A DNA stretch of 20,327 nt from Ramicandelaber brevisporus (Eukaryota; Kickxellomycota; Ramicandelaberales; Ramicandelaberaceae), in the NCBI GenBank assembly GCA_025201865.1, contig MU602671.1:123183-143509 (forward strand), in the 5' to 3' direction. Made by a program: the position numbers and the translations under genes. Shown piece after piece: positions 1 to 7,730 of the stretch (its first letter is position 1; every line of letters begins with the position of its first letter). The notes beneath the pieces are model-generated. The model ran no database searches. It was given only the letters and a program-made list of their open reading frames with translations, and had not been told where the DNA came from.

Positions 1-99
1 GAGATCGATGAGATCAACGCCGCGTCGCCCGAGACGCGCTACGCCGACCCGGTGCGCATGTGGGGCGAGGGCTTCCGCTGGATGGTCGAGGACCCGTGA
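1..99 (+). CDS. C-terminal 32 codons of an unidentified protein (partial, 5' end outside window)
   Basis: Frame 1 is open from the first base and ends at TGA 97-99. Nearly every codon ends in G or C (about 31 of 32 sense codons), a strong coding signal that the other frames lack. The visible peptide ends PVRMWGEGFRWMVEDP, rich in aromatic and acidic residues. I do not recognise the family from this tail. The third-position GC is far higher than in COG5 or SF3B3 nearby and matches the small gene that follows. Only the 3' end is present, so neither start nor function can be judged. Confidence 0.6.
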   Translation, partial: EIDEINAASPETRYADPVRMWGEGFRWMVEDP

Positions 100-388
100 G
101 CCGCTCCCAGCTGTAATGGCTGTCGCAGCTACTATCGTTGTTGCTGTTGTCGTCGCTGAAGCAGTCTCTCGCTGTAATCTCGCCTGCCTCTCCATCCACT
201 TTGTCTTCCTCATCTTCGCCTTCGTCACTTCGTCTCTTTGTCCCTTCTTCCTCTACCTTCACCTTCTTCACCTTCACCTTTTAAACCTGCTCCTCTCTCT
301 CTTTCTTCCAGCTCCTCTTCGCCTCGCTTCGTGCGCTCCTGCTTCGTGCTTTCCTGTGCAGCGCCGCGTTGAGCAGTCTGCCTCGTTG
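100..388 (+). other. Pyrimidine-rich intergenic stretch / probable leader of the small membrane protein gene
   Basis: This stretch separates the stop of the first gene from ATG 389 and is C/T-rich, especially 181-310. It contains one ATG (116-118), which is in frame with the downstream gene and open through to it. Pyrimidine-rich DNA lacks stop codons by composition, so the open frame is weak evidence of coding. A TTTCTTCCAG run ending at 310 resembles a 3' splice site, but I see no convincing partner donor or branch point. Confidence 0.4.
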
Positions 389-727
389 ATGAGCGACAGC
401 GCCGTGCACGCAGCCTTCGACAGCAGCAGCAGCAGCAGCGGCAGCAACAACAACGACGACTCGATCCGCGGCGAGCTTGTGAGCTGGTGCGTCGACAACA
501 GCGAGGTCGTGCTCTTTGCAGCGTCGCTCGCCGGCTACTACTTCTTCCGGCGCCAGCTTCCCCACATGCGGCGCGAAACCGCCACCTTCCTGTTCCTGTT
601 CCTCGTGGTGCTGTGCATCTTCTCGCGCGCATTCTACGTGCTGGCATTTGTGCTTGTTGCGGCGATTGCGTTCAGCATTGGCTACGAGGAGCGCGGCATC
701 CGCAGCGGCCTCGAGTTCAACAGCTAA
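389..727 (+). CDS. Small integral membrane protein, 112 aa, faint resemblance to SAYSvFN-domain proteins
   Basis: The protein starts with a polar Ser/Asn/Asp stretch (residues about 10-26). A hydrophobic segment follows at about 39-53 and a long one at about 66-99, broken by Arg80, so there are two or three membrane passes. The tail is short and polar and ends GIRSGLEFNS. Start ATG 389 was chosen because strong G/C third-position bias begins exactly there, while the upstream in-frame extension (from ATG 116) is only a pyrimidine tract. The order of a paired hydrophobic segment, a Gly/Arg turn and a terminal Phe-Asn recalls the SAYSvFN domain (SAYSD1 family), but only the FN of that motif matches clearly. 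The resemblance is an inference; a conserved fungal membrane protein of unknown role is the safe call. It converges with COG5. Confidence 0.7.
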   Translation: MSDSAVHAAFDSSSSSSGSNNNDDSIRGELVSWCVDNSEVVLFAASLAGYYFFRRQLPHMRRETATFLFLFLVVLCIFSRAFYVLAFVLVAAIAFSIGYEERGIRSGLEFNS

Positions 728-935
728 TCCAACCACATTTGATCACATTCAACCACATTCAATCACATCCATCATCTTCATTCATTATCGCTATTGTCTT
801 TAAAGCCGTTTTGGCCGTTGATGTAATTCATGTATCTCGTTTGAATAGCGTTAGCATGAACACTATCACAAACATCGCCGAGCTGATATTTAAGCGCATA
901 TAGTTTGAATGTCTTAAACACATCAATGATATCAC
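728..935. other. Convergent 3' region between the small membrane protein gene and COG5
   Basis: A 208-bp A/T-richer stretch lies between two stop codons of convergent genes and presumably holds both 3' UTRs. It contains short direct repeats of an (A/G)ATCACATTCAACC type at about 738-770. No gene or RNA was recognised. Confidence 0.5.
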
Positions 936-3806
936 TTAAAGACCGCGTGCCTTCGCAATTTGTCTAACTAAAACTAATCCGTCACTAATTGCCGTGTTGC
1001 CTTGGTCGTGGTTACATGACCACTCGCTAATCGTTTTGATCACCCACTCAACAGCCTCAGCTTCGGAGCAATCGGTAATTAGCCATTTGTAGTATAAAGC
1101 GCGTGTCAAGCCGCGTCGCTCCCATGGCATTTTGATTTCAGCCATTGCTGCTACATTGCGTTGCTGCTGTGGGCGATGATGCTGAGAGGACTGGTGAGGC
1201 GGAGACTTTGACGAGCTTCGACCCATGACAGCTTCCAGTTGTTCAAACGTGCAGCATGATACGTGATGAACAACGGCACTTGTAGGTAAATCATGATCGA
1301 TGCCACTCTCCTTGGATACCAAAGCTCTCATTTCTTTGAGCGGCGTAAACAAGAGGGTGCGGAACGAGTGCAAAGCCTTGTGCTCGCCGGGTGCAAACTT
1401 GGCAAATGTCATCGATGATGCTGTTGATTTGGCGGCACTGGTTGACTTTGCAGTGGCAACTCGAACCAGCTGATCTGTGTGGAAATCAAGTTGAGTAATA
1501 TCGGCAGTCAACCGCAACCGAATGTGCTCACTCATCGGAAACGCCAAGCTCGCCATCAACACAAATGCTCTGATCATATTGGCGACAAACTGCTTCACTT
1601 GTCCCTGCCTAATCTCGTCTGATTTGATGCGAGGAATGATTTCTCGCTGCAAATATCGCAATGTGGCAATGATGTCGAGCACGTAGCTGCTGCAGTCCAG
1701 TCCACCCACTGATGGGGATGGTGACATGTTTGGGGTGTGGACTGCACTGCCTGGAGCATCTGCCCGAGTGCTGCTAGAGGAAGCAGAGGCGGCGGCTGTG
1801 AAGTCACCAACTAGAATTTGGCTCAGAGCACGCTCAACATCGGGCCAAGCTAGCAGCCGGAAGATGCCAGATGCAATTCGAGGGCTTAAAGTAGTCGACT
1901 CTGCAATCAAATCCTTGAAACCGGCAACAGTAGAGGACAGTGGGGCCATTCGTGCGGAGGCTGCCAGCGAGTCCGTGTGAGCGTCCCATTCATCTCGCAT
2001 CTTGGTTAGCATTTGAGCGAGAACTGAGCTGGCATTCAGTGCGCTCAGCTCTTTGAGCAAAGACAGTGGTGCTGGTAGCATGCCAAAGCGCGCCATACCC
2101 ATCTCGGCAAGCACATTGGAGGCTTGTTTGCTGTTTGCAAGAACACTGCCCATGCTCAAATTGCGAATAAATGTGCTCAGTGATTTCGATACAATGATAC
2201 CAACGCTGCGACTTAGTGTCGGATCAAAGCGGGCTTGCTCGAGCTCACTAGCCAACGCTCGCACATACATGGCCACATCCGTGTCTGATATCAACGATGA
2301 ATACGGGTCAGGCTTTGACTGCTGTTGCTGCTGTTGTTGAGCATTTAAAGGCAGGCTGACACCGACATGAAGAGCAGCATTCATGGCTGATGTCACTTTA
2401 GTCTGAACACGTTGCAAGTACATGGACTCAAATTCAGACAAAGCACGCAGGATCGTTATATTCTCAGGTCGCGATGTGATTGGCTCCATGGCTGCATTGC
2501 GCTGTTGAGCTGGCGCAAGAGTGGCAAAGAATCGCTGATGGAAGAGCAAAAGAAGCCGCGGATACGAGCCCATCAAGATCTTGCTGATTGCCACCGATTC
2601 GCCGCATGATGTTTCCAACGCTGTGCGTATCTTTTGTGCCAACTTGCTCATAAACCACTTGACTAAAGATGCATTTGATATGTTGCTACTACTGTTGTTG
2701 CTACCATCACGTGTTGCCAAGTGAGTGTAAACAACCGTGCTGAGTGGATGCTGGGTGACTGGATCTCGCTTCATCTGCAACACTCGATCAAATGCATATA
2801 TTTGCACACACACTTTACTGATTGCACCGAGTACCTTGTCCAACCGGTCCCACAACACCGGTTCAGTTGATACGTAATGCAATCCTCCAGACTGTTGCTT
2901 CGCTTGCTGCTGATGTTGTTGCTGATGTTGCTGCTGCTGTTGCTGAGCAGTGTATGCCGCCGTACGTGCAGCGTTAATCTCACGAACCTCGGCCTGAATA
3001 GATGCTGGAGACAAGGCTTCGCTCATCGTTCGATTCAGCTCATTCAATGCACGCTCTGCAAAGTCTCCAGTAACTTGACCCAGAGTACCTAAACTGTAGA
3101 ATATCTGAATACCCGTGGCCAATTCCAATGGATTCTGAGTGCTGAAACCCCGCTGCAACAACTCCAGTGCAGATGAAGTGGTTTCCTTGCGTGTTTTCGC
3201 GACATACTCGAGTTGCTCAGTGACCACATCGACACCGCTGAAATCGCACACCGCCTGAAGCTGATTGATGCTGTGGAGAATGGTGGCACGTAATGCCAAA
3301 TCAGTTGGCAGCGACTCAGTATTTGAAGTAGCCGTTGTGTCGCGAGCCCGTAAACGACGAACCAGCTGAAGCAGCGCCAGTGTATTCCGCACCAACTCAG
3401 CAGCATCATGCAAGTGCTCCAGTTGTCTCGTATACAACGAAATCTGTTCGAATGGCAGTCGAATGCGAGTTCGGAGAGCCGCCATATTCTGTTGCAGCTG
3501 ACTGACCGAGTCCATCACAGTCTGTGCTGTATCCTTAACACCGCCAACAGCGATAACCTGCTGCAGAAGCACCTCCGCGTTTGCCGCGACAAGTTCATTC
3601 AGCTCTCGGTCGATTGCTGACGCGAGTGCAGTCAACTGGTCCTCGCCGCGCCGAAGCCGGGCATCAGCTGTCCGATCGCGCTCCAAATGGTCGCCACTGC
3701 CCTCCGTCTCCGTCTCGGGGATGTATGCGAGGCCCGCAGCATATCCCGTCGCGTCGAACTGGGATACAAACGGCGCGATCTGCTCGTCAAGTTTCTGTGC
3801 GCTCAT
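936..3806 (-). CDS. COG5: Conserved oligomeric Golgi complex subunit 5 (Cog5)
   Basis: This is a 956-residue lobe-B subunit of the COG tether, which retains Golgi enzymes by capturing intra-Golgi retrograde vesicles at the cytosolic face of the Golgi. The N-terminal third (about 52-260) carries the family's helical core, including LRTRIRLPFEQI (111-122) followed by a Leu/Arg-rich helix ending LVRRLRA. The rest is mostly helical with low sequence conservation, as expected for COG subunits. It is longer than human COG5 (about 840 aa). The extra length includes a Gln-rich run at about 288-305, a second Gln run at 490-496, and Ser/Ala-rich loops near 671-700 and 863-885. The start is the first ATG of the frame and the leader is ATG-free for over 100 nt. 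No intron is evident. Codon use is unbiased, consistent with modest expression. Confidence 0.9.
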   Translation of the reverse strand: MSAQKLDEQIAPFVSQFDATGYAAGLAYIPETETEGSGDHLERDRTADARLRRGEDQLTALASAIDRELNELVAANAEVLLQQVIAVGGVKDTAQTVMDSVSQLQQNMAALRTRIRLPFEQISLYTRQLEHLHDAAELVRNTLALLQLVRRLRARDTTATSNTESLPTDLALRATILHSINQLQAVCDFSGVDVVTEQLEYVAKTRKETTSSALELLQRGFSTQNPLELATGIQIFYSLGTLGQVTGDFAERALNELNRTMSEALSPASIQAEVREINAARTAAYTAQQQQQQHQQQHQQQAKQQSGGLHYVSTEPVLWDRLDKVLGAISKVCVQIYAFDRVLQMKRDPVTQHPLSTVVYTHLATRDGSNNSSSNISNASLVKWFMSKLAQKIRTALETSCGESVAISKILMGSYPRLLLLFHQRFFATLAPAQQRNAAMEPITSRPENITILRALSEFESMYLQRVQTKVTSAMNAALHVGVSLPLNAQQQQQQQSKPDPYSSLISDTDVAMYVRALASELEQARFDPTLSRSVGIIVSKSLSTFIRNLSMGSVLANSKQASNVLAEMGMARFGMLPAPLSLLKELSALNASSVLAQMLTKMRDEWDAHTDSLAASARMAPLSSTVAGFKDLIAESTTLSPRIASGIFRLLAWPDVERALSQILVGDFTAAASASSSSTRADAPGSAVHTPNMSPSPSVGGLDCSSYVLDIIATLRYLQREIIPRIKSDEIRQGQVKQFVANMIRAFVLMASLAFPMSEHIRLRLTADITQLDFHTDQLVRVATAKSTSAAKSTASSMTFAKFAPGEHKALHSFRTLLFTPLKEMRALVSKESGIDHDLPTSAVVHHVSCCTFEQLEAVMGRSSSKSPPHQSSQHHRPQQQRNVAAMAEIKMPWERRGLTRALYYKWLITDCSEAEAVEWVIKTISEWSCNHDQGNTAISDGLVLVRQIAKARGL

Positions 3807-3820
3807 CTGTGCAAATTTGC

Positions 3821-3845
3821 GTGTATGTGTGTATGTGTGTGTGTT
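3821..3845. repeat. GTGTAT/TG microsatellite in COG5 leader
   Basis: A run of alternating GTGTATGTGTGTATGTGTGT units lies 15-40 bp upstream of the COG5 start, where it reads as an ACACAT/AC-rich 5' leader. It is followed by a (TC)n tract at 3873-3887. Confidence 0.8.
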
Positions 3846-3872
3846 CCGGTTGAAACAGAGAGATAATCCTCG

Positions 3873-3887
3873 TCTCTCTCTCTCTCC
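3873..3887. repeat. (TC)n microsatellite upstream of COG5
   Basis: About seven uninterrupted TC dinucleotides; on the COG5 strand this is a GA tract about 70 bp upstream of the start codon. Confidence 0.8.
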
Positions 3888-3975
3888 TCCACGTAATTAG
3901 ATGGCCCAATACGTATGCATCTACTTGCTGGCTGATATCAGCCCTGGCACATTATTCGAGCAGCACCCTTCGACA

Positions 3976-3999
3976 TCATCTACGACGTCATCTACGACG
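3976..3999. repeat. Perfect 12-bp tandem duplication (TCATCTACGACG x2)
   Basis: Two identical adjacent 12-mers; their junction creates GACGTCAT, a CRE-like half site. It lies in the middle of the divergent intergenic region. Confidence 0.8.
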
Positions 4000-4135
4000 C
4001 CGCATGCTTCTTTATCTCATGCTGGGTTGCATTTACTGGCAAGAAGCTGGCAACAGTAAACGAATACTGTAAAGAGATCATCCATCTCGGCACACCTCTC
4101 TCTAATGATAGACAGCACGCTCACTGACGACTTCG

Positions 4136-4160
4136 GTCAGTCAGTCAATCAGTCAGTCAG
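4136..4160. repeat. CAGT tetranucleotide repeat
   Basis: GTCAGTCAGTC followed by AATCAGTCAGTCAG: about six copies with one interruption. Confidence 0.8.
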
Positions 4161-4506
4161 ATGCACGCTCTTATCATGTCCATTCCGATGACTGTCAGCG
4201 CCACCATTGCATGCTGTTCGTTGGCATCTGACAGTTCAGCAGCTGACTTAATTCAGGATATTATTTTACGTCGAATTGACACCATGTGACTCGACTTTAA
4301 TTTTAATCGATCAACGGCACAGACCGCTGTTTGGTCGCCGTTCCCCCTCTCCTCTTCCCGCAGTGTGTCCCCAACACTGGCACACTCTCAAACTCGGAAA
4401 GTTGACCTCTCCTCCTCCTCAACTCACTCTGCAAAGAATTTGCACACACACCAGTTTCTTTTTTTCTTAATATTTCCTGACTCGATCAGCACGAGAATCT
4501 CTTCAG

Positions 4507-4532
4507 GCACGCACGCACGCACGCACGCACGC
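4507..4532. repeat. GCAC tetranucleotide repeat with flanking 14-bp period
   Basis: About six and a half GCAC units are followed by two copies of ACGCTCAGACA (4529-4539 and 4543-4553). This is microsatellite-like and lies in the SPE2 upstream region. Confidence 0.8.
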
Positions 4533-4648
4533 TCAGACAAACACGCTCAGACAGGCACACCAAACTAGACGCAAAGTCTCCTCCAGTTCATCCCTTTTCC
4601 CGTTTATACATCTCATTCGGGCAACCCCCAAGAAACACTCTTTTTAGC

Positions 4649-4655
4649 TGACGTC
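4649..4655 (+). promoter_or_regulatory. TGACGTC, CRE/ATF-like site upstream of SPE2
   Basis: Seven of eight bases of the TGACGTCA bZIP element are present, about 20 bp before the TCACGTGA palindrome. Occupancy is unknown, and single short motifs occur by chance. Confidence 0.3.
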
Positions 4656-4674
4656 GGCCGGGATCACATAGCTT

Positions 4675-4684
4675 ATCACGTGAT
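4675..4684. promoter_or_regulatory. 10-bp palindrome ATCACGTGAT (E-box, Cbf1-type TCACGTGA)
   Basis: A perfect palindrome around CACGTG, flanked by GATCAC at 4662-4667, which gives a wider inverted arrangement with GTGATC. Yeast Cbf1 binds RTCACRTG and works with Met4 at sulfur amino acid genes. SPE2 consumes S-adenosylmethionine, so a MET-type control is attractive but inferred. The site lies about 100 bp before the first leader ATG, a sensible promoter position. Confidence 0.4.
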
Positions 4685-4785
4685 CTGTCCAGTTGTCGAC
4701 CATCGGCGCATTTTACCCCCTTCCCCCCTCCAACCATACTTTTTGGGCCACAAACCCAGAATTTAAGCTAGAGAGCCCGCGGCGT

Positions 4786-4899
4786 ATGCATCCTGGTGCA
4801 CACAAAGCAATCGTCGTCCGTCTGCAACACTACATCACTCCGGCCGGTTTGCTGCTCGAGCTCCCGTTCCGCCTTCACTGTTCTAACTTCCTTCGCTGA
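4786..4899 (+). other. 37-codon upstream ORF in SPE2 leader, coincident with a possible 5'UTR intron (4784-4900)
   Basis: ATG 4786 opens a 37-codon frame ending TGA 4897-4899. It is the only ATG for the last 560 nt before the SPE2 start. AdoMetDC mRNAs of animals and plants carry polyamine-responsive uORFs, so a regulatory peptide is possible. The same bases also fit an intron: donor GTATGC at 4784-4789, branch motif CTAAC at 4883-4887, pyrimidines and then AG at 4899-4900. The two readings exclude each other in a given transcript. Confidence 0.35.
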
Positions 4900-5346
4900 G
4901 GCATCGCTATACGGTATCAAGCCCGAATCTCTGTTTTTCATCAGCATCACATCTTCGCTTGCCATCCTTCTCTTTGATTCCCAACTTTTTGCTTTTACTT
5001 TTCTTTCTCTTGCCCCTTTTTGATTGCTTCATCTGTGCCATCAGTATCATCCGTACTTGGTGTTCATCTTTCCTTCGCTTTCTCCCCCTCTCTAATTACT
5101 TGTTCGAACTGCGTCAGCATCTCCCGGCCCTCATCCACAGCCGTGACCATTGCCTCCAGCCGCAGTTTTCCCCCCGCAAGTAGTTAGTTAGTTGGTTGGT
5201 TTATTTTCTCACCAACTCCCACTTAATATTCACTTAACTCCCGAACACTCCTCCTCCCATCCATCAGAACAAACAACCACAGCTCACCAGCAGCCTCCAT
5301 CAGACATCTACAGCCGTTCATCACAAAGTAGCCCTTTGTTGATTCG

Positions 5347-7311
5347 ATGAGTAAAACCCATATCGCAACCATCCATTCGCAGCCAGCTGCCATCTCCTCC
5401 AATTCAAACAACAAACCCACCACAACCAATAATTCGGCCAATTCGTCCGGTGCTGACGCCGTTCTCGTAGCTGCATTCACATCCAATGGAGGGCCACACA
5501 ACTACTCTGATGTTCTAAGCACTTCTGGTGCTCATCCAACCGCCGCGGCTGTTGCCATCAACCCTGCAACTGCTGCTCTCGCCAAGGCTCCCGTGTTTGG
5601 TGAGACGCCTCCGCTGTCGCCCAAGGAGAGCTCACCGGATCTTCGTGCCCATGCCAATGCTGGAGTTGGTCATGAGTCGATTGGTCCGCTGTCCGCCAAA
5701 CAAGCCGATGTTTCACTCGATACACCACGCTCCGAGTCTCCCATCTCGGAAATTCTCATCCAAGATGATACCATCGAGTCTGAAGCTGCTGCCGACGCTC
5801 CGCAGGAGGAATACTCTGGCTGCTTCGAGGGTCCCGAGAAGCTGCTTGAGATTTGGTTTGCCTCCTCTCCCGCCCAGATGCAGCAGCTGATTGATGCCGC
5901 CCCTGGCACAGCCCCTGCTCCCGCCTGGCACGCAGAAGACTTGAACGAGTTCACCCAGTTCCGCGAGTCTGGCCGCGCGTCTGGCTTGCGCCGCGTCCCT
6001 CGTCGTGTGTGGCGCTCCATGCTGGACCTGGTGCACTGCCAGGTTCTCAGTGTCATCTCTGACGCCGATGCCGATGCCTACCTGCTGAGCGAGTCCTCGT
6101 TCTTTGTTTTCCCGCACAAGATTGTGCTCAAGACTTGCGGCACCACCACTCTGCTGTATGCGCTGCCGCGCATGCTCGAGATTGTCCGCCAGCTTGTTGT
6201 TGGCTTCGACAACTTCCTCCCAATGCGCATCTTCTACTCTCGCAAGAGCTTCATGTTCCCCGACCAGCAACGTGACCCGCATCGCGACTGGTCTGATGAA
6301 GTGCGCTACCTCGACAAGTATGCTGAGTGCAAGGGCTCAGCATACCAGATTGGTCGCTCCAATGGCGACCACTGGTTCCTGTATCTCACGCAGCCGCGCG
6401 ATTTGGCTGTGGAGTATGGCCTCCCAGCCATCTCTGTTGAGCAGGCCAGTGCCAGCCACTCTACTGCTGCTGCTGCGCCGCACATGGCGCGCGTCAACTC
6501 CAACCCAGCATCGCCGACGCTTCGTCCAGTGGATGATACGCAGCGTCGTCATGCTCCCGGTGCTGTTATCCATCGTGCCGTGACTACTGATCCTGAAATG
6601 AACGGTGCCGTTCTCGATGGTCTTGATTTGGGTGACGATAACGACGATGTCACCATTGAGATTCTCATGACCGAGCTCTGCCAGGTCAAGATGGCCAACT
6701 TCTACCAAGACAAGCTCCCTGGCGGCTGCCCTGGCCTGCCTGGCGGTCGCTTGATCGAGAAGGTGACTGGCCTCAACGACATTTACCCAACCTGCCAGAC
6801 CGACTCGTACATGTTCACGCCGTGCGGCTTCTCGCTCAACGGTCTTGAGCAAGGTGGCCAGTACTACACCATCCATGTCACCCCAGAGCCGCAGTGCTCG
6901 TACGCCAGCTTTGAGACCACCATCCGCTTCAACAAGCAAGCTGCCGGTGGCTACAATGCATCTCCACAGGCCAAGCTGCAGGCGCTCGTTCGCAGTGTTG
7001 TTGACATCTTTGGACCCAACAAGTTCACCGTCACTGTGTTCAAGTCGCGTCCAGATGCCCACACCGCCATGGAGCTGCTCTCTGGCTCTGGCCACTCGCG
7101 TCTGCTGGATGCTGCCGCCAACGAGGCTGCCGAGACTCGCATGGATGGCGCCACGTTCCGCAAGCGCCTGGCCGCCGTTGCTGCCTCTCTGATCCCACCA
7201 ATCGATGTGGGTCCAGTCGATGGCTATGTGCAAGCTGACCGAATCCTGTACGAGCTCCCAGGCTACTGGCTTCGCTTTGCCCACTTTGAAGCCACCACTG
7301 CTTCGGCCTGA
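5347..7311 (+). CDS. SPE2: S-adenosylmethionine decarboxylase proenzyme (pyruvoyl-dependent)
   Basis: The enzyme decarboxylates AdoMet to the aminopropyl donor used by spermidine and spermine synthases in the cytosol. The self-cleavage site LSESS is at 247-251: cleavage between Glu249 and Ser250 would turn Ser250 into the pyruvoyl group. By alignment to the human enzyme, Phe160/Glu161/Glu164 (FEGPEKLLEIW), Cys264 (KTCGTT), Phe490, Ser496 (CGFSLNG), His510 and Glu514 (TIHVTPE) match the substrate and processing residues, with identical spacing (Ser250-Cys264 and Ser496-His510, 14 each). At 654 residues it is much longer than human (334) or yeast (396). The excess is a low-complexity N-terminal extension (1-155) with proline-directed phosphosite-like TPPLSP, plus an insert at about 362-431. 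The start ATG has a poor context (T at -3), yet the next in-frame Met is 177, inside the catalytic core. Confidence 0.96.
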   Translation: MSKTHIATIHSQPAAISSNSNNKPTTTNNSANSSGADAVLVAAFTSNGGPHNYSDVLSTSGAHPTAAAVAINPATAALAKAPVFGETPPLSPKESSPDLRAHANAGVGHESIGPLSAKQADVSLDTPRSESPISEILIQDDTIESEAAADAPQEEYSGCFEGPEKLLEIWFASSPAQMQQLIDAAPGTAPAPAWHAEDLNEFTQFRESGRASGLRRVPRRVWRSMLDLVHCQVLSVISDADADAYLLSESSFFVFPHKIVLKTCGTTTLLYALPRMLEIVRQLVVGFDNFLPMRIFYSRKSFMFPDQQRDPHRDWSDEVRYLDKYAECKGSAYQIGRSNGDHWFLYLTQPRDLAVEYGLPAISVEQASASHSTAAAAPHMARVNSNPASPTLRPVDDTQRRHAPGAVIHRAVTTDPEMNGAVLDGLDLGDDNDDVTIEILMTELCQVKMANFYQDKLPGGCPGLPGGRLIEKVTGLNDIYPTCQTDSYMFTPCGFSLNGLEQGGQYYTIHVTPEPQCSYASFETTIRFNKQAAGGYNASPQAKLQALVRSVVDIFGPNKFTVTVFKSRPDAHTAMELLSGSGHSRLLDAAANEAAETRMDGATFRKRLAAVAASLIPPIDVGPVDGYVQADRILYELPGYWLRFAHFEATTASA

Positions 7312-7566
7312 ACGCCATTCTGCTTTCCGTTCATTTTTATCTTTTTTCAGGTTATCAATCACATCTTAGCACACTATCAGCTTATCATTTCTGTACCCTT
7401 GCAACTCTATTAGTATTTCAGTTTTCATCATTATTATTATTTTTAAGGTCCCCATCAGTAATTTTGTTCCCAATACTCAAACTAGTGGTAGTCGCAGGTA
7501 GACAAGCAGGCAGGCCGGCATGTGATGTCGTAGTTGTTCACATCATGATATAGTTAGACCTCCTGT

Positions 7567-7597
7567 CTTCCTTCCTTCCTTCCTTCCTTCCTTCCTT
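7567..7597. repeat. (CTTC)n microsatellite, about 7.7 copies
   Basis: Uninterrupted CTTC array, pure pyrimidine on the + strand, upstream of the kinase gene. Confidence 0.9.
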
Positions 7598-7606
7598 AGC
7601 CACATA

Positions 7607-7647
7607 CAGCCAGCCAGCCAGCCAGCTAGCCAGCCAACCAACCAGCC
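7607..7647. repeat. (CAGC)n microsatellite with degenerate tail
   Basis: Five perfect CAGC copies (7607-7626) are followed by TAGC/CAGC/CAAC variants. It lies directly beside the CTTC array. Confidence 0.9.
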
Positions 7648-7730
7648 CCCATCAGTGAATATGGATCACACGCCTGACGCTTGCCGACAAAAAGACATCG
7701 CACGCAATGTGCCCAATGCGACGCCTGTGA

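Larger units (their letters stand above)
3807..5346. other. Divergent intergenic region, COG5 / SPE2 promoters and leaders
   Basis: This 1540-bp region holds two promoters. The COG5 side (3807-4000) has TG/ATG and TC microsatellites and a 12-bp tandem repeat. The middle (4000-4640) has CAGT and GCAC repeats and no recognisable gene; its open frames are short and lack coding character. The SPE2 side has TGACGTC (4649-4655), the palindrome ATCACGTGAT (4675-4684) and then a pyrimidine-rich leader. Between 4789 and 5346 there is no ATG at all. Confidence 0.6.

Noticed and set aside
8-388. N-terminal extension of the small membrane protein back to ATG 8 or ATG 116
   Set aside because: ATG 8 overlaps a strongly biased coding frame of the preceding gene, and 116-388 is a pyrimidine tract whose lack of stops is compositional; G/C third-position bias starts at 389.
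4276-4568. Small + strand frames in the COG5/SPE2 intergenic region
   Set aside because: They run through microsatellites, have non-ATG starts or poor codon patterns, and show no recognisable domain.
5713-6282. 189-codon minus-strand frame opposite SPE2
   Set aside because: Antisense shadow of biased coding DNA; no start context or domain support.
6337-7362. 341-codon minus-strand frame opposite SPE2
   Set aside because: It is antisense to the catalytic core of AdoMetDC, whose codon bias creates long open antisense frames; the peptide has no recognisable domain.
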